DNA of 61,950 bases from DATLAN01 sp035527455 (GTDB taxonomy: Bacteria; Planctomycetota; Planctomycetia; Pirellulales; Thermoguttaceae). A model generated the notes under the pieces. The model was not told the DNA's origin. It saw only the letters and a list, made by a program, of their open reading frames with translations, and did not search any database. The DNA lies in contig DATLAN010000169.1 of the NCBI GenBank assembly GCA_035527455.1, positions 1 through 61,950 of the forward strand, given 5' to 3'. Made by a program: the position numbers and the translations under genes. Below are positions 23,989-32,122 of this stretch, piece by piece (position 1 is the stretch's first letter; each line of letters begins with the position of its first letter).

Positions 23989-26157
23989 TCACGACCCGGC
24001 CGCCGCTTTGACCACGGGTCTTTCGGCCGTGTTGACGGCATCGGTCTGCTTGGGACGGTCGATCAGGAACCCGCCGGAACTGCTCCGCGTGTAGTAGCCG
24101 TTGTTGCGGGCGCCGCATCCATACTTGTCGGTGCCGCCGTAGTCGATCACGAAACCGAAGTTCCCGCCGCACTGGGGCAGGTCGTGGTACGAGATGCTCG
24201 GCGATGCGCGGCCTTGCCCGGAACCCAGGTAAACGTCGTCGCCGTCGTAGTCGAAGATCACGCCGAGTCCGGCCTGGGCCCCGTTGCCTTCCGTGCCGCT
24301 GTAACGGTCGTTGCCGCCGAAATCGCACAGGTACCCCACCGCACAATCCCAGGCAAATCCCACGGACATGATCGTGCCGTTGTAGGTGTCGTCGCCCCGA
24401 TCGTCGAAGAGGAAACCCAAGGCATAGTGGCAGCCGTAGCCGTTGCTGAAGCGTTGGAAGCTTCGCTGGGTGCGAGGGCCGCCGTGATAGGCCACGCGGG
24501 TGGCCCCCAGCCGCTGGTCGTTTCCGCCGAAGTCGCGGGCGAATCCCATGCCGCACCAGTAGCCGCCGCCGTGCGAGAGGTAGTCGTACTCGTAGACGTC
24601 GTCGCCGCCGCCGTCGAGGATCACGCCGACGCCGCCGTCGCCTACTGCCCGCAATCCGGCCCCGACGCCTTGGACCCAACCCTCATAGCCGGGCGTGGGA
24701 TTGTCGTCGTTGATGTAGGAGTTCAGATACAGCCCGCCGCCGTAGTAGTGGTCCTTTCCATCGACGTCGTCGAGCAGCCCGAAACCCCACGGCCCGCCGA
24801 ATCCCTGTCCCCACATGGCGGCGTGGTATCGGTCGTTTCCGGCGTGGTCGATGAGGATTCCCAGCCCCCCGACGGCCTGCCCTTGGACGCGCCGCAGTCC
24901 GACGTAGGCGTCGTTGCCGGCATAGTCGATGAGAATGCCCACGCCGGCCAGACACGACCCCTGCGCGACGTCTTGGGCCCGGTAGACGTCGTTGCCCTCG
25001 ACGTCCACGAGCATGGACACGCCCAAGATGGCCGAGCCTTGGACCCCCGGCGTCTTGCTCTCGTAGGCGTCATCCCCTTCCAGATCGATCACGATCAACA
25101 CGGGGCGTTGCGGGGAAACGGAGCCGTCGTAGTAGACGTCGTTTCCGCCCTGGTCGATCACCACGTTGACCCCGGACATCGTGTCGAGCCGATACACGTT
25201 CCGATCCTTGCCGCCGATCACAATGGTTCCGCTGGGGGTGTCGATCTTCGCAATCACGGTCCCGCTGACGCCCTCGACGGTCGTTGGGTCGCCGCCGGGA
25301 AACGACGCGAGCTGCTCGAGCAACTGCGGATCGGCGATGGCCGCCAGCGCCTCGGCGGCGGCGTGCAGCGACTCGCGATCCATCTTCTGCATCACCCGCA
25401 CCAACTGCTGTCCCGAGCTGCGCCTTTGCAGCGTGTGTCCCACCCGGTTCTCGGTGGTGAAAACGGGATTGAGGTTCGTCCGCAGCGTCTGGATCTCGCT
25501 CTTGGTAAGCGGCGCGAGGCTGGCCGCGTAGGCGATCTGGGCGGCCGTCAACGCGTGCTTGATCACCTCCAGCGCCTGCTCGGGCGAATCGACTTCGGCG
25601 AAGGAACCCTGCTGGTGCTGACCGATGTCGAGTTTCTCGGCGGCCGTCGTCAGGACCTCGGCGAATCCTTCCCGGCCGTTCAATACGGCCTTGTGCAAGT
25701 TTCGGGTGAACTCTTCGGCCTCGCTCGGCGCCTTCAACACGGATCGCAACATCCGGTCGTACCACTTCAAACGGCAGTATCCGGTCAGCTCCGATCCCGA
25801 GTGAGACGCCGTCGCGTTCAGCCGGCCGCCCAAATAACTCTGAAAACGCGAGAAGTTGCTGTTGATTCCTCGGAGCTGAAGCCCTTTGGCGATCTCCTGC
25901 TGCATCAACTCGACCATTCCCGGGGCCAGCGGTTCGCCGACCGTCTCGGCCTCCTTTTCGGAATCGGAATCGTCGGCCGGGTTTACCTGACCGGTGTCGA
26001 CGCTTTCCGTAGCAACCACCGGGTCGTCGGTCGCGGAAGGCTCGTCGTCTGCCATAACGGTCAACGCGACCATTGCCGTCGTTACAGTCAGACCCCAGAG
26101 AACCGAGAAACGCCCTTTGGAGAGAGGTGGGGGGAAACAGGCATAACCCGATTTCAT
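23989..26157 (-). CDS. Secreted GND-repeat (GNDxY) protein of unknown function
   Basis: This 722-residue protein has a hydrophobic export segment at about residues 17-33 (WGLTVTTAMVALTVMADD). Residues about 65-325 are helical and charged. From about residue 345 to 700 there are about 12 imperfect repeats of 22-45 residues, each built as G-x-G-h-h-x-D-x-x-G-(N/D)-D-x-Y-x(n)-Q-G, for example VGILIDYAGNDAYVGL and LGVIFDYDGDDVYLGS. The Asp/Asn-Gly-rich turns resemble calcium-binding RTX-like turns, but the spacing is longer and aromatics occupy fixed places. A beta-solenoid is the likely fold (inference). It begins an operon with the alpha-toroid gene. The ATG at 26157 is chosen because it gives a normal signal peptide. 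Confidence 0.7.
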   Translation of the reverse strand: MKSGYACFPPPLSKGRFSVLWGLTVTTAMVALTVMADDEPSATDDPVVATESVDTGQVNPADDSDSEKEAETVGEPLAPGMVELMQQEIAKGLQLRGINSNFSRFQSYLGGRLNATASHSGSELTGYCRLKWYDRMLRSVLKAPSEAEEFTRNLHKAVLNGREGFAEVLTTAAEKLDIGQHQQGSFAEVDSPEQALEVIKHALTAAQIAYAASLAPLTKSEIQTLRTNLNPVFTTENRVGHTLQRRSSGQQLVRVMQKMDRESLHAAAEALAAIADPQLLEQLASFPGGDPTTVEGVSGTVIAKIDTPSGTIVIGGKDRNVYRLDTMSGVNVVIDQGGNDVYYDGSVSPQRPVLIVIDLEGDDAYESKTPGVQGSAILGVSMLVDVEGNDVYRAQDVAQGSCLAGVGILIDYAGNDAYVGLRRVQGQAVGGLGILIDHAGNDRYHAAMWGQGFGGPWGFGLLDDVDGKDHYYGGGLYLNSYINDDNPTPGYEGWVQGVGAGLRAVGDGGVGVILDGGGDDVYEYDYLSHGGGYWCGMGFARDFGGNDQRLGATRVAYHGGPRTQRSFQRFSNGYGCHYALGFLFDDRGDDTYNGTIMSVGFAWDCAVGYLCDFGGNDRYSGTEGNGAQAGLGVIFDYDGDDVYLGSGQGRASPSISYHDLPQCGGNFGFVIDYGGTDKYGCGARNNGYYTRSSSGGFLIDRPKQTDAVNTAERPVVKAAAGS

Positions 26158-26508
26158 TGTGCGACTCCTATCATGATCCACAAAAGCGACAAACTTTGCC
26201 CATTGCACGTCCGGTGACGGACTGGATTCGTGCAAAGCGGCGGGGGGTCAGCGGCAGGGCTCGCGCGGCGTCTGCAGCCGACGACCATCACGGAGGGAGA
26301 CTCAACCGAAAACGTTCATTGTAAATACGGAGCTTGGGGTAAGTCAAACGCGTTGTCAGGATGCACGACATCAATAGTTTACAGGGGCTGGATCGGCGAA
26401 ACCGTTCCCGTAGCTTGAGTCCTCTAAAGCGGCTCTACCGCACATTACCGAAACGGCAGATAAGGATTCACGGTAAATACGCTTGGGTAGCTTTTGCAAC
26501 CGATCCGC
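26158..26508. other. Intergenic region upstream of the GND-repeat operon
   Basis: No gene is seen. The promoter candidate at 26318-26347 lies here. The stretch is more AT-rich than its surroundings and also separates the end of the RlmM-like gene from the start of the operon. Confidence 0.45.
26318..26347 (-). promoter_or_regulatory. Candidate sigma70 promoter for the GND-repeat/alpha-toroid operon
   Basis: On the minus strand TTGACT (26347-26342) and TACAAT (26323-26318) are separated by 18 bases. This is close to the general consensus. It gives a leader of about 150 bases before the ATG. Confidence 0.5.
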
Positions 26509-27612
26509 TTACCTTTTGCGGTGCACGCGCGGTGGTGCGTGACGGAAGGGTTTCTGCAAAGCCGCCAGGCAAATCTCTCGCCGATCGTGGACGAGTTGTC
26601 GGGCCCGAACCACGTTGTAACCCCAACTGCGCACGCGATCGAGATACTCGGGCACTCGCTCGGCCAGCTTCCACTGCGGCAGTTTCAGCGTCAGAAGCAG
26701 GCCGCGAACATGGACCTCCGGATGCGCGACGATCGCTTCCACGGCGTCGAGCGTGTAGCTGGGCGCGACGTTCATGTCGGCGGCGATCCAACGGATCTTG
26801 CGGAATTCGCGGCGGCGTATTTGCGTCACCCGGCCTCGAAGGTGCGTGAAGCGGGGGTGAGCCAGCACCCGGGCGTCCATCTCGGCCGGATCGATGCCCG
26901 TGACGATCATCCCGCGATCCAACAGGGCCTGGCTCGAACCCCCCGGCGCACTGCCCAACTCGGCCCATCGGGCTCCCGGCTCGACGGGCAACTGCGACCA
27001 CCGCAGGGCCTCCTCCATCTTCAGCCAGGCTCGGCTGACCGCCTCGGGGGGCAACTGAAGCGGAAGCATTCCGCCGGGCCACTGTCCGGCAACCAACCCG
27101 GAACGATGGTACCCGACCCACCACTCGTCCGGTTCGACCAGGATGCAATCCAACACGAGTTCTCCGCTGGGGGCGGGCACGGTGGGATCGACGGCGTCCG
27201 CAGCAAGCGCTTCGGGCCGTGGGCATCGCACCCGGATAGCTTCCTCGGCCTCCAGTGCCGCGGGTGTGATCGATGGCTCGAAGTCCTGTTCACCCGGCTC
27301 CAGCAAATCGCGCTGCCATACGTGGATTCGGGTAAAAGGCCTGTCTCCGTACACCTCCCACACGCCGCGGGCAAGCTCGTCGGGAGTGTGGCCGCGGGCC
27401 CTACCCAGCGAGAAGCCATACGCCCGGGCGAATACCGACTCGATATCGAAATGGGCGGGCAGGAGATGATCGTCGGGCAACTTGAAGGTCAAGAAGCCGG
27501 GCCGCGAATAGGCGAAACGGAACTCCGGCCACCGTCGCGCCAGTTCGTGCTTGAGGGCCCCTTCCGCGCCGACCTGAGACGTAACGAACAGAAACCGCGG
27601 GCGATCGGCCAT
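26509..27612 (-). CDS. RlmM-like 23S rRNA 2'-O-methyltransferase family protein
   Basis: This 367-residue protein has an N-terminal domain that resembles the THUMP-like half of RlmM (RFLFVTSQVGAEGALKHELARRWPEFRFAYSRPGFLTFKLP). The SAM-binding Rossmann part starts with ARWAELGSAPGGSSQALLDRG and continues through IRWIAADMNVAPSYTL to LLLTLKLPQWKLA, in which the K-D-K-type catalytic residues of FtsJ/RlmM enzymes are expected. RlmM modifies C2498 of 23S rRNA in E. coli. I cannot say whether this protein acts on the same base. It starts at 27612 because the frame above has no family character. Confidence 0.78.
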   Translation of the reverse strand: MADRPRFLFVTSQVGAEGALKHELARRWPEFRFAYSRPGFLTFKLPDDHLLPAHFDIESVFARAYGFSLGRARGHTPDELARGVWEVYGDRPFTRIHVWQRDLLEPGEQDFEPSITPAALEAEEAIRVRCPRPEALAADAVDPTVPAPSGELVLDCILVEPDEWWVGYHRSGLVAGQWPGGMLPLQLPPEAVSRAWLKMEEALRWSQLPVEPGARWAELGSAPGGSSQALLDRGMIVTGIDPAEMDARVLAHPRFTHLRGRVTQIRRREFRKIRWIAADMNVAPSYTLDAVEAIVAHPEVHVRGLLLTLKLPQWKLAERVPEYLDRVRSWGYNVVRARQLVHDRREICLAALQKPFRHAPPRVHRKR

Positions 27613-27659
27613 GGGGGGACAGTGAGGAATCCAAAAGATGATCAACGACGAACGACAAG

Positions 27660-27680
27660 TCTAACCGCTTGCGGCTTCGC
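27660..27680. repeat. Fragment of the GCGAAGCCGCAAGCGG repeat
   Basis: A copy of CTTGCGGCTTCGC stands between the RlmM-like and CARDB genes. Other copies are at 11703-11720, 15252-15276 and, as an inverted pair, 41148-41201. Confidence 0.55.
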
Positions 27681-27719
27681 CGTCCATGACTTCAAGCATC
27701 AAGTCCCCCTATCGATCAT

Positions 27720-30356
27720 TCATGGAACCTCCGCCCCCGCCGGCGAGATGGTGACCTTCAGCGGATTCGCGGCCGCCCCGTCGCCGCGGACGACCACGAG
27801 TTCGGCCTCCGCGGGCGCCGTCAGGGCGACATTCGGCAGCGTCGCCCGAACGCCCAGGTCGTACCAGCCGAGGATCTCGCCTTCGAGTTCCTTGCCGTCG
27901 AGGTGGACCAGAAGCTGTCCGGGCTCCGGGCCGAAACCTTCGCCGGCCAACACGATCTCGCCCCCGGAAGCGACCTGGGTGGGGGCCACCTCGAAGGAGG
28001 CCGGATCGACCGGCAGGATTTCCGCCCGGGAAATGCTCGCCCCGTTGTTGTCCTCCTCCTTTTCGGAAACTTCGCGGTTGGCGTCGATCAGCACGTGCAG
28101 CGTCTCGAATGGGGCCGGTTCGCCCTTGGAGTCGCGGCCCAACGAATAGACCTCGATCGGCAAGCGGACGTCGACGCTTTGGACGTCGCCGGCCTCGACC
28201 GACGTGACACGCACGCCCGACCGGGGCACGCCCTCGGTCAGTTTCGCGTCGTTGCCGGCAAAGAGCATCACGTCGAAGGGCTCGGTGATGGGATTCTCGC
28301 CGTTGTTGCGGAACCAGACGCGGTACCGCGGACCGAGTTTCTCCTCGGCATGTCCCGGGTCGACGAATCGCACGGCCAGCAACTGCAGGTCGAACCGGCC
28401 GACGACCGGGACCGGTTCCACGTCGACCCACGTGCCGGACGCCACCACGGGCAGCGAAACCCACACCGGCGGCTGATACCAAACCCAAACCACCGACGGC
28501 TCGTAAATCACCGGGCGGCACCAATAGGGCCGAGGATCCCACAATGTATGGCAGTGGTAATGCCAAGACCAATTTACCCAGGGCGTCCACGTCGGATACC
28601 AACACTCGCCGGCGAAGTAGCGATGCCCGTAGTAGTTCGACCGGAAGCAGCCGTTGGTATAGTTCGGGCTGATCCGGCCGTGATAGTAGCGATCTCCGGC
28701 GTAGTGGGTTCCGTACGACGGATGAACGTTGGTCACGTTGACGATGTTGGTGACCTGATTGTGCAACTGAAGCCGGCGTGCCACGTCGCCACGTTGCATC
28801 TCCCGATACTGGTCATCCAGTCGGAGCTTTCGGGCGACGGGGCCGGAGGTGAGTCGGTCGAGATCGCCGGACTGGAGTCGGTCGGGAAACCGCGCTCCGG
28901 CTCGGGCGGGCATCTCCGACCTCGAGATCTCGGGCCCGGTTCCGGGGAAGGGGCTCGCCGCATGCGTCTGCCCGCCGCGACCCGACTCGAGGATCCGCCC
29001 GCGGATGTCCGACAGCGTGGGCCGGCTGCCCGGGGTGGACGGACCGTGTACCGTTGGCGGGCCGGTTGGGTTGGGACGCGGGTTCGGAATCGCGGTTACG
29101 CCGGGCCTTCCGCTGCCGATCGAGGGCGGCGTGGTTGGCGTGGGACTCGGCCGCGATTGTCCCAGAACCCGACCGCGAATCTCCGCGAACGACGGCCGGT
29201 CGGGCGCGGTCGGCGGACGGCTGATGGTCGGCGGTGCGGTCGGCGGACGGCTGATGGTCGGCGGCGCGGTCGGCGGACGGCTGATGGTCGGCGGCGCGGT
29301 GGGTGCGGTCGGCGTGGGACGCGAGTTCGCAGTGGGCGGCACGCCGGGCGTCCCACCACCGATCGAAGGCGGCGTGGTCGGCGTGGGACTCGGCCGCGAT
29401 TGCCCCAAGAGCCGCCCGCGAATCTCGGCGAACGACGGCCGATCGGGCGCGGTCGGCGGACGGCTTACGGTCGGCGGCGCGGTCGGCGGACGGCTTATGG
29501 TTGGCGGCGCAGTCGGCGGACGGCTTATGGTTGGCGGTGCGGTCGGCGGACGGCTTATGGTTGGCGGTGCGGTCGGCGGACGGCTTATGGTTGGCGGTGC
29601 GGTCGGTGGACGGCTTATGGTTGGCGGTGCGGTCGGTGTGGGACGCGAGTTCGCAGTGGGCGACACGCCGGGCCTTCCGCTGCCGATCGACGGCGGCGTG
29701 GGACTCGGCCGCGATTGCCCCAAAAGCCGCTGGCGAACGTCCGCAAGTGAGGGCCGGCTGCCCGAAATGGGCGGTGCCGAACGATTCGACGACGAGAAGG
29801 AAGGTGGTCGAATCGTCGGCGCTGGCGCTGGAGTCGATGGTCTCGGTACCGCCTGAATCGAAGGTGTGCTCGGACGGGTGAACTGTGGAGTCGGTCGGGT
29901 GATCGACGGTGCAGGCCGCGAGATGCTCGGAGTCGACCGGATCGAAGGGGTACTCGGACGGGTGAACTGTGGAGTCGGTCGCGTGATGGACGGTGTGGGC
30001 CGCGAGATGCTCGGAGTCGGCCGAACTACCGGCGGTCTCGAAACCGAAGGGCTCGGACTCGGACGCGCCATGGACGGTCGCGACGACGAGATGCTCGGCG
30101 TGGGACGGGAAGGGGGCGAGGACGGTCTCGGGGTCGGACGCGCCGACGGCGTCGGCCTCGACGGAATACTCGGGCCCCGGTGCACGCTCGACGGACTTCG
30201 GGACCGGGAATCGTCGCTGCGCGACGACGTCGACGGTCCGTGACGCTGCGCCGCGACGGGGCAGACCAAGGCAACCAAGCATCCCAGGGCCATCAAGGCG
30301 ATCAAAGGGGGGTGCATTCGCCGTACCAGACAACCGGTGTGTTTTGGACGTTTCAT
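27720..30356 (-). CDS. Large exported proline-rich repeat protein with CARDB and IPT/TIG-like domains
   Basis: This 878-residue protein has a signal peptide (HPPLIALMALGCLVALVCPVAAQ). A low-complexity region of about 450 residues follows, made of Pro/Thr/Ser/Arg units such as P-P-T-A-P-P-T-I-S-R repeated with a 10-residue period. Two longer blocks of F-A-E-I-R-G-R-x-L-G-Q-S-R-P-S-P-T-P-T alternate with these. A tyrosine/His-rich segment (NVHPSYGTHYAGDRYYHGRISPNYTNG) precedes the globular C-terminus, where FDLQLLAVRFVDPGHAEEKLG and YRVWFRNNGENPITEPFDVMLFAG match CARDB. The last 90 residues resemble an IPT/TIG sandwich (SGGEIVLAGEGFGPEPGQLLVHL). Cell-surface or envelope adhesion is inferred. 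GAGGAG precedes the ATG. Confidence 0.75.
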   Translation of the reverse strand: MKRPKHTGCLVRRMHPPLIALMALGCLVALVCPVAAQRHGPSTSSRSDDSRSRSPSSVHRGPSIPSRPTPSARPTPRPSSPPSRPTPSISSSRPSMARPSPSPSVSRPPVVRPTPSISRPTPSITRPTPQFTRPSTPSIRSTPSISRPAPSITRPTPQFTRPSTPSIQAVPRPSTPAPAPTIRPPSFSSSNRSAPPISGSRPSLADVRQRLLGQSRPSPTPPSIGSGRPGVSPTANSRPTPTAPPTISRPPTAPPTISRPPTAPPTISRPPTAPPTISRPPTAPPTISRPPTAPPTVSRPPTAPDRPSFAEIRGRLLGQSRPSPTPTTPPSIGGGTPGVPPTANSRPTPTAPTAPPTISRPPTAPPTISRPPTAPPTISRPPTAPDRPSFAEIRGRVLGQSRPSPTPTTPPSIGSGRPGVTAIPNPRPNPTGPPTVHGPSTPGSRPTLSDIRGRILESGRGGQTHAASPFPGTGPEISRSEMPARAGARFPDRLQSGDLDRLTSGPVARKLRLDDQYREMQRGDVARRLQLHNQVTNIVNVTNVHPSYGTHYAGDRYYHGRISPNYTNGCFRSNYYGHRYFAGECWYPTWTPWVNWSWHYHCHTLWDPRPYWCRPVIYEPSVVWVWYQPPVWVSLPVVASGTWVDVEPVPVVGRFDLQLLAVRFVDPGHAEEKLGPRYRVWFRNNGENPITEPFDVMLFAGNDAKLTEGVPRSGVRVTSVEAGDVQSVDVRLPIEVYSLGRDSKGEPAPFETLHVLIDANREVSEKEEDNNGASISRAEILPVDPASFEVAPTQVASGGEIVLAGEGFGPEPGQLLVHLDGKELEGEILGWYDLGVRATLPNVALTAPAEAELVVVRGDGAAANPLKVTISPAGAEVP
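29207..29640. repeat. 30-bp in-frame tandem repeat (10-residue P-P-T-I-S-R unit)
   Basis: GCGGTCGGCGGACGGCT, then a GATGGT/TATGGTT variant, repeats with a 30-bp period in two blocks (about 29207-29310 and 29450-29640). It codes for the P-P-T-A-P-P-T-I-S-R unit on the minus strand. The individual units are nearly identical in DNA, which suggests recent expansion. It produces long spurious open frames on the plus strand. Confidence 0.85.
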
Positions 30357-30822
30357 CGCTTACTCCTCGATCTGGAGAATTCGCCGCCAACACTGCCATG
30401 CAGAGCGGGCAGAACCTTGCCACAGCCTATTCGCGTATCTTTAGCGAATTTCATTCCCACCTGCCGGTTCTCCCCTCGGCCGTAGCGGCAGTCCTTAGCA
30501 TAACTTGTTTTATAACATGACGTTATGGATTCTCAAAAGGATTCGACCCCACGCAGAATAAAGTGGACAGGACGAACAAAAGTGTAGTCAAACGGATTGA
30601 ACTAATCGTTTTGATGACAGTCGAATCGCACACACACGCCTTTATCGGCTGTCTCCCTGGTAGTTTGGGGTGACCTGGGAAGCCGACCCCTGTAACGCGT
30701 GATCCGGCGATCGACTTTCCTCCGGGCCCAAAAAGCCCTATACTGCATTAACGTTGTATGATCATGAAGGCCGCTCGACGTTCTGTGGCCCTAAACCTAT
30801 TCTCAAAAACGACTTGTGAAGT
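30357..30822. other. Divergent intergenic region upstream of the CARDB protein and the charged protein
   Basis: No gene is visible. The stretch 30500-30640 is AT-richer than the surroundings and contains AAAGTGGACAGGACG near 30557, similar to the palindromic tail of mtaB. A TATACT box stands at 30739 on the plus strand. No -35 with proper spacing is present. Confidence 0.4.
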
Positions 30823-31902
30823 ATGAACGAACCAGAGAAGTTGAACCATTGGGACATACTGGCCGCAAAATTGGGGGCAGAGCCGCCGGCGGAAGAAGCC
30901 CATGCGGAGCCGGAGTCGGTGCCCCAGCCGTCTGAAGCGGCACGCACCGCGGAAGAGGAGGGGCTGGCAGGTGTCTCCGCGCGACGGTCGAGTGTTCCGA
31001 AAGAGTCACCTCCTCCAGCCCGACCGCCTCGGCGCGACGCCGCAGGTTGGGACGCGCTGGCCGGCCAGTTGGGTATTGCTCGCGCGGATTTGCCGCCTGA
31101 GCCGGTGCCGGAAGAACCGCCCACCGAAACAGCGGCCGAGGTGGTCCAGCCCGCGGAAGTGACCGAGGAGCCGACCGAAGCGACCGCGGAGTTCACCAGC
31201 CTGTTCGAGGGTCCCTTCGACCTCATGGACGAACCGGCCGAGACCGTCGAGGAGCCTTTCGACGTCGTGTCGAAGTCTTTCACGGCTGAAGCGGAGTCGG
31301 TCGACGAAGACAAAGGGTCGGGCGAGCCCACCCCCAGCCGAACTTCCTCCCGACGCCGTCGCACGCGGCGGAAGAAGCTCCGCAAGCCGGACGGAGATCT
31401 GGAGAAGCGGGCCGAGTCGCAGGAAGCCCCCGGGGAGTTGACCGACGAAGCGTCCGAGGCGGCTCCGGAGGCCGAAAAAGGCGAGCCGGAGAAGGAACGT
31501 CCCAAACGACGCCGTCAGCGTCGCGGCGGATCCCGAAGGAGGAAGGGCGTCGAAGCGGACGAAACCGCTGCCGAGAAGGTCGCCCTCGAGGAACCCAAAG
31601 GAGATTCGGGCACCTCCCATGCAGCCGGCGGCGACTCCAAGAAACTCGCGCAAGAACAGCGAGACGCCGAGATGCCTGACGACGACGAGATGCCTGACGA
31701 CGACGCCAAGCCCGGCAAACCTCCGCACCGCACCATCCCCACTTGGGAGGAGGCCATCGGGCTGATCATTTCCACCAATATGGAAAACCGGAAGAGATCC
31801 CCCGGGGGATCGTCCCGCGGACGCGGTGGACCGCGAGGATCGGGCGGAGAGAGAAAATCGAAGGACACGCGCGGATCGGGCGGCAGGAAATCGTCAAGAT
31901 AG
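30823..31902 (+). CDS. Disordered charged protein with RGG-like tail (hypothetical)
   Basis: This 359-residue protein is almost entirely composed of Glu, Pro, Arg and Ala. The N-terminus has W-D-I-L-A-A-K-L-G, and W-D-A-L-A-G-Q-L-G recurs at about residues 75-83, suggesting a duplicated short helix. The middle is acidic with basic clusters (SSRRRRTRRKKLRK and ERPKRRRQRRGGSRRRKG). Near the C-terminus IPTWEEAIGLIISTNMENR is the only conserved-looking block. The tail is Arg/Gly/Ser-rich (RGRGGPRGSGG...). Mixed charge and RGG-like tails suggest nucleic-acid binding (inference). I do not recognise the family. No signal peptide is present. Confidence 0.65.
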   Translation: MNEPEKLNHWDILAAKLGAEPPAEEAHAEPESVPQPSEAARTAEEEGLAGVSARRSSVPKESPPPARPPRRDAAGWDALAGQLGIARADLPPEPVPEEPPTETAAEVVQPAEVTEEPTEATAEFTSLFEGPFDLMDEPAETVEEPFDVVSKSFTAEAESVDEDKGSGEPTPSRTSSRRRRTRRKKLRKPDGDLEKRAESQEAPGELTDEASEAAPEAEKGEPEKERPKRRRQRRGGSRRRKGVEADETAAEKVALEEPKGDSGTSHAAGGDSKKLAQEQRDAEMPDDDEMPDDDAKPGKPPHRTIPTWEEAIGLIISTNMENRKRSPGGSSRGRGGPRGSGGERKSKDTRGSGGRKSSR

Positions 31903-32122
31903 CGATCCCGGAATTCGGCCTGCCCGGCCCCGCCAGACACGCCCTTCGCTGCTCAGAGCGTGCCACCCGGTTGAGCAAGCTATCTCTGCGCTGCTCCTCG
32001 CCTTTCCCTCCGGCCGAAGCGGGCACTTCACCCGCACCTCAAGAAGGGCTAGAATCGGCTTTTCGGGCTCTTCTGAGTGTGTTTCCCAGACGTCGCTTCC
32101 GACGCCCCGAGCCGGTTACGAG
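31903..32122. other. Intergenic region before the sulfatase-fold gene
   Basis: No gene is seen. A degenerate relative of the 22548-22625 palindrome lies at about 31931-31970 (ACGCCCTTCGCTGCTCAGAGC...). Confidence 0.45.

Noticed and set aside
24184..26217. A long plus-strand open frame opposite the GND-repeat gene.
   Set aside because: It is the complement of the repeat turns. The minus-strand protein has an export signal and regular repeats; the plus-strand product has none.
29207..29640. The 30-bp tandem repeat was considered as a CRISPR or a non-coding satellite.
   Set aside because: It lies inside one long open frame with a signal peptide and CARDB domain, and the period is exactly 10 codons.
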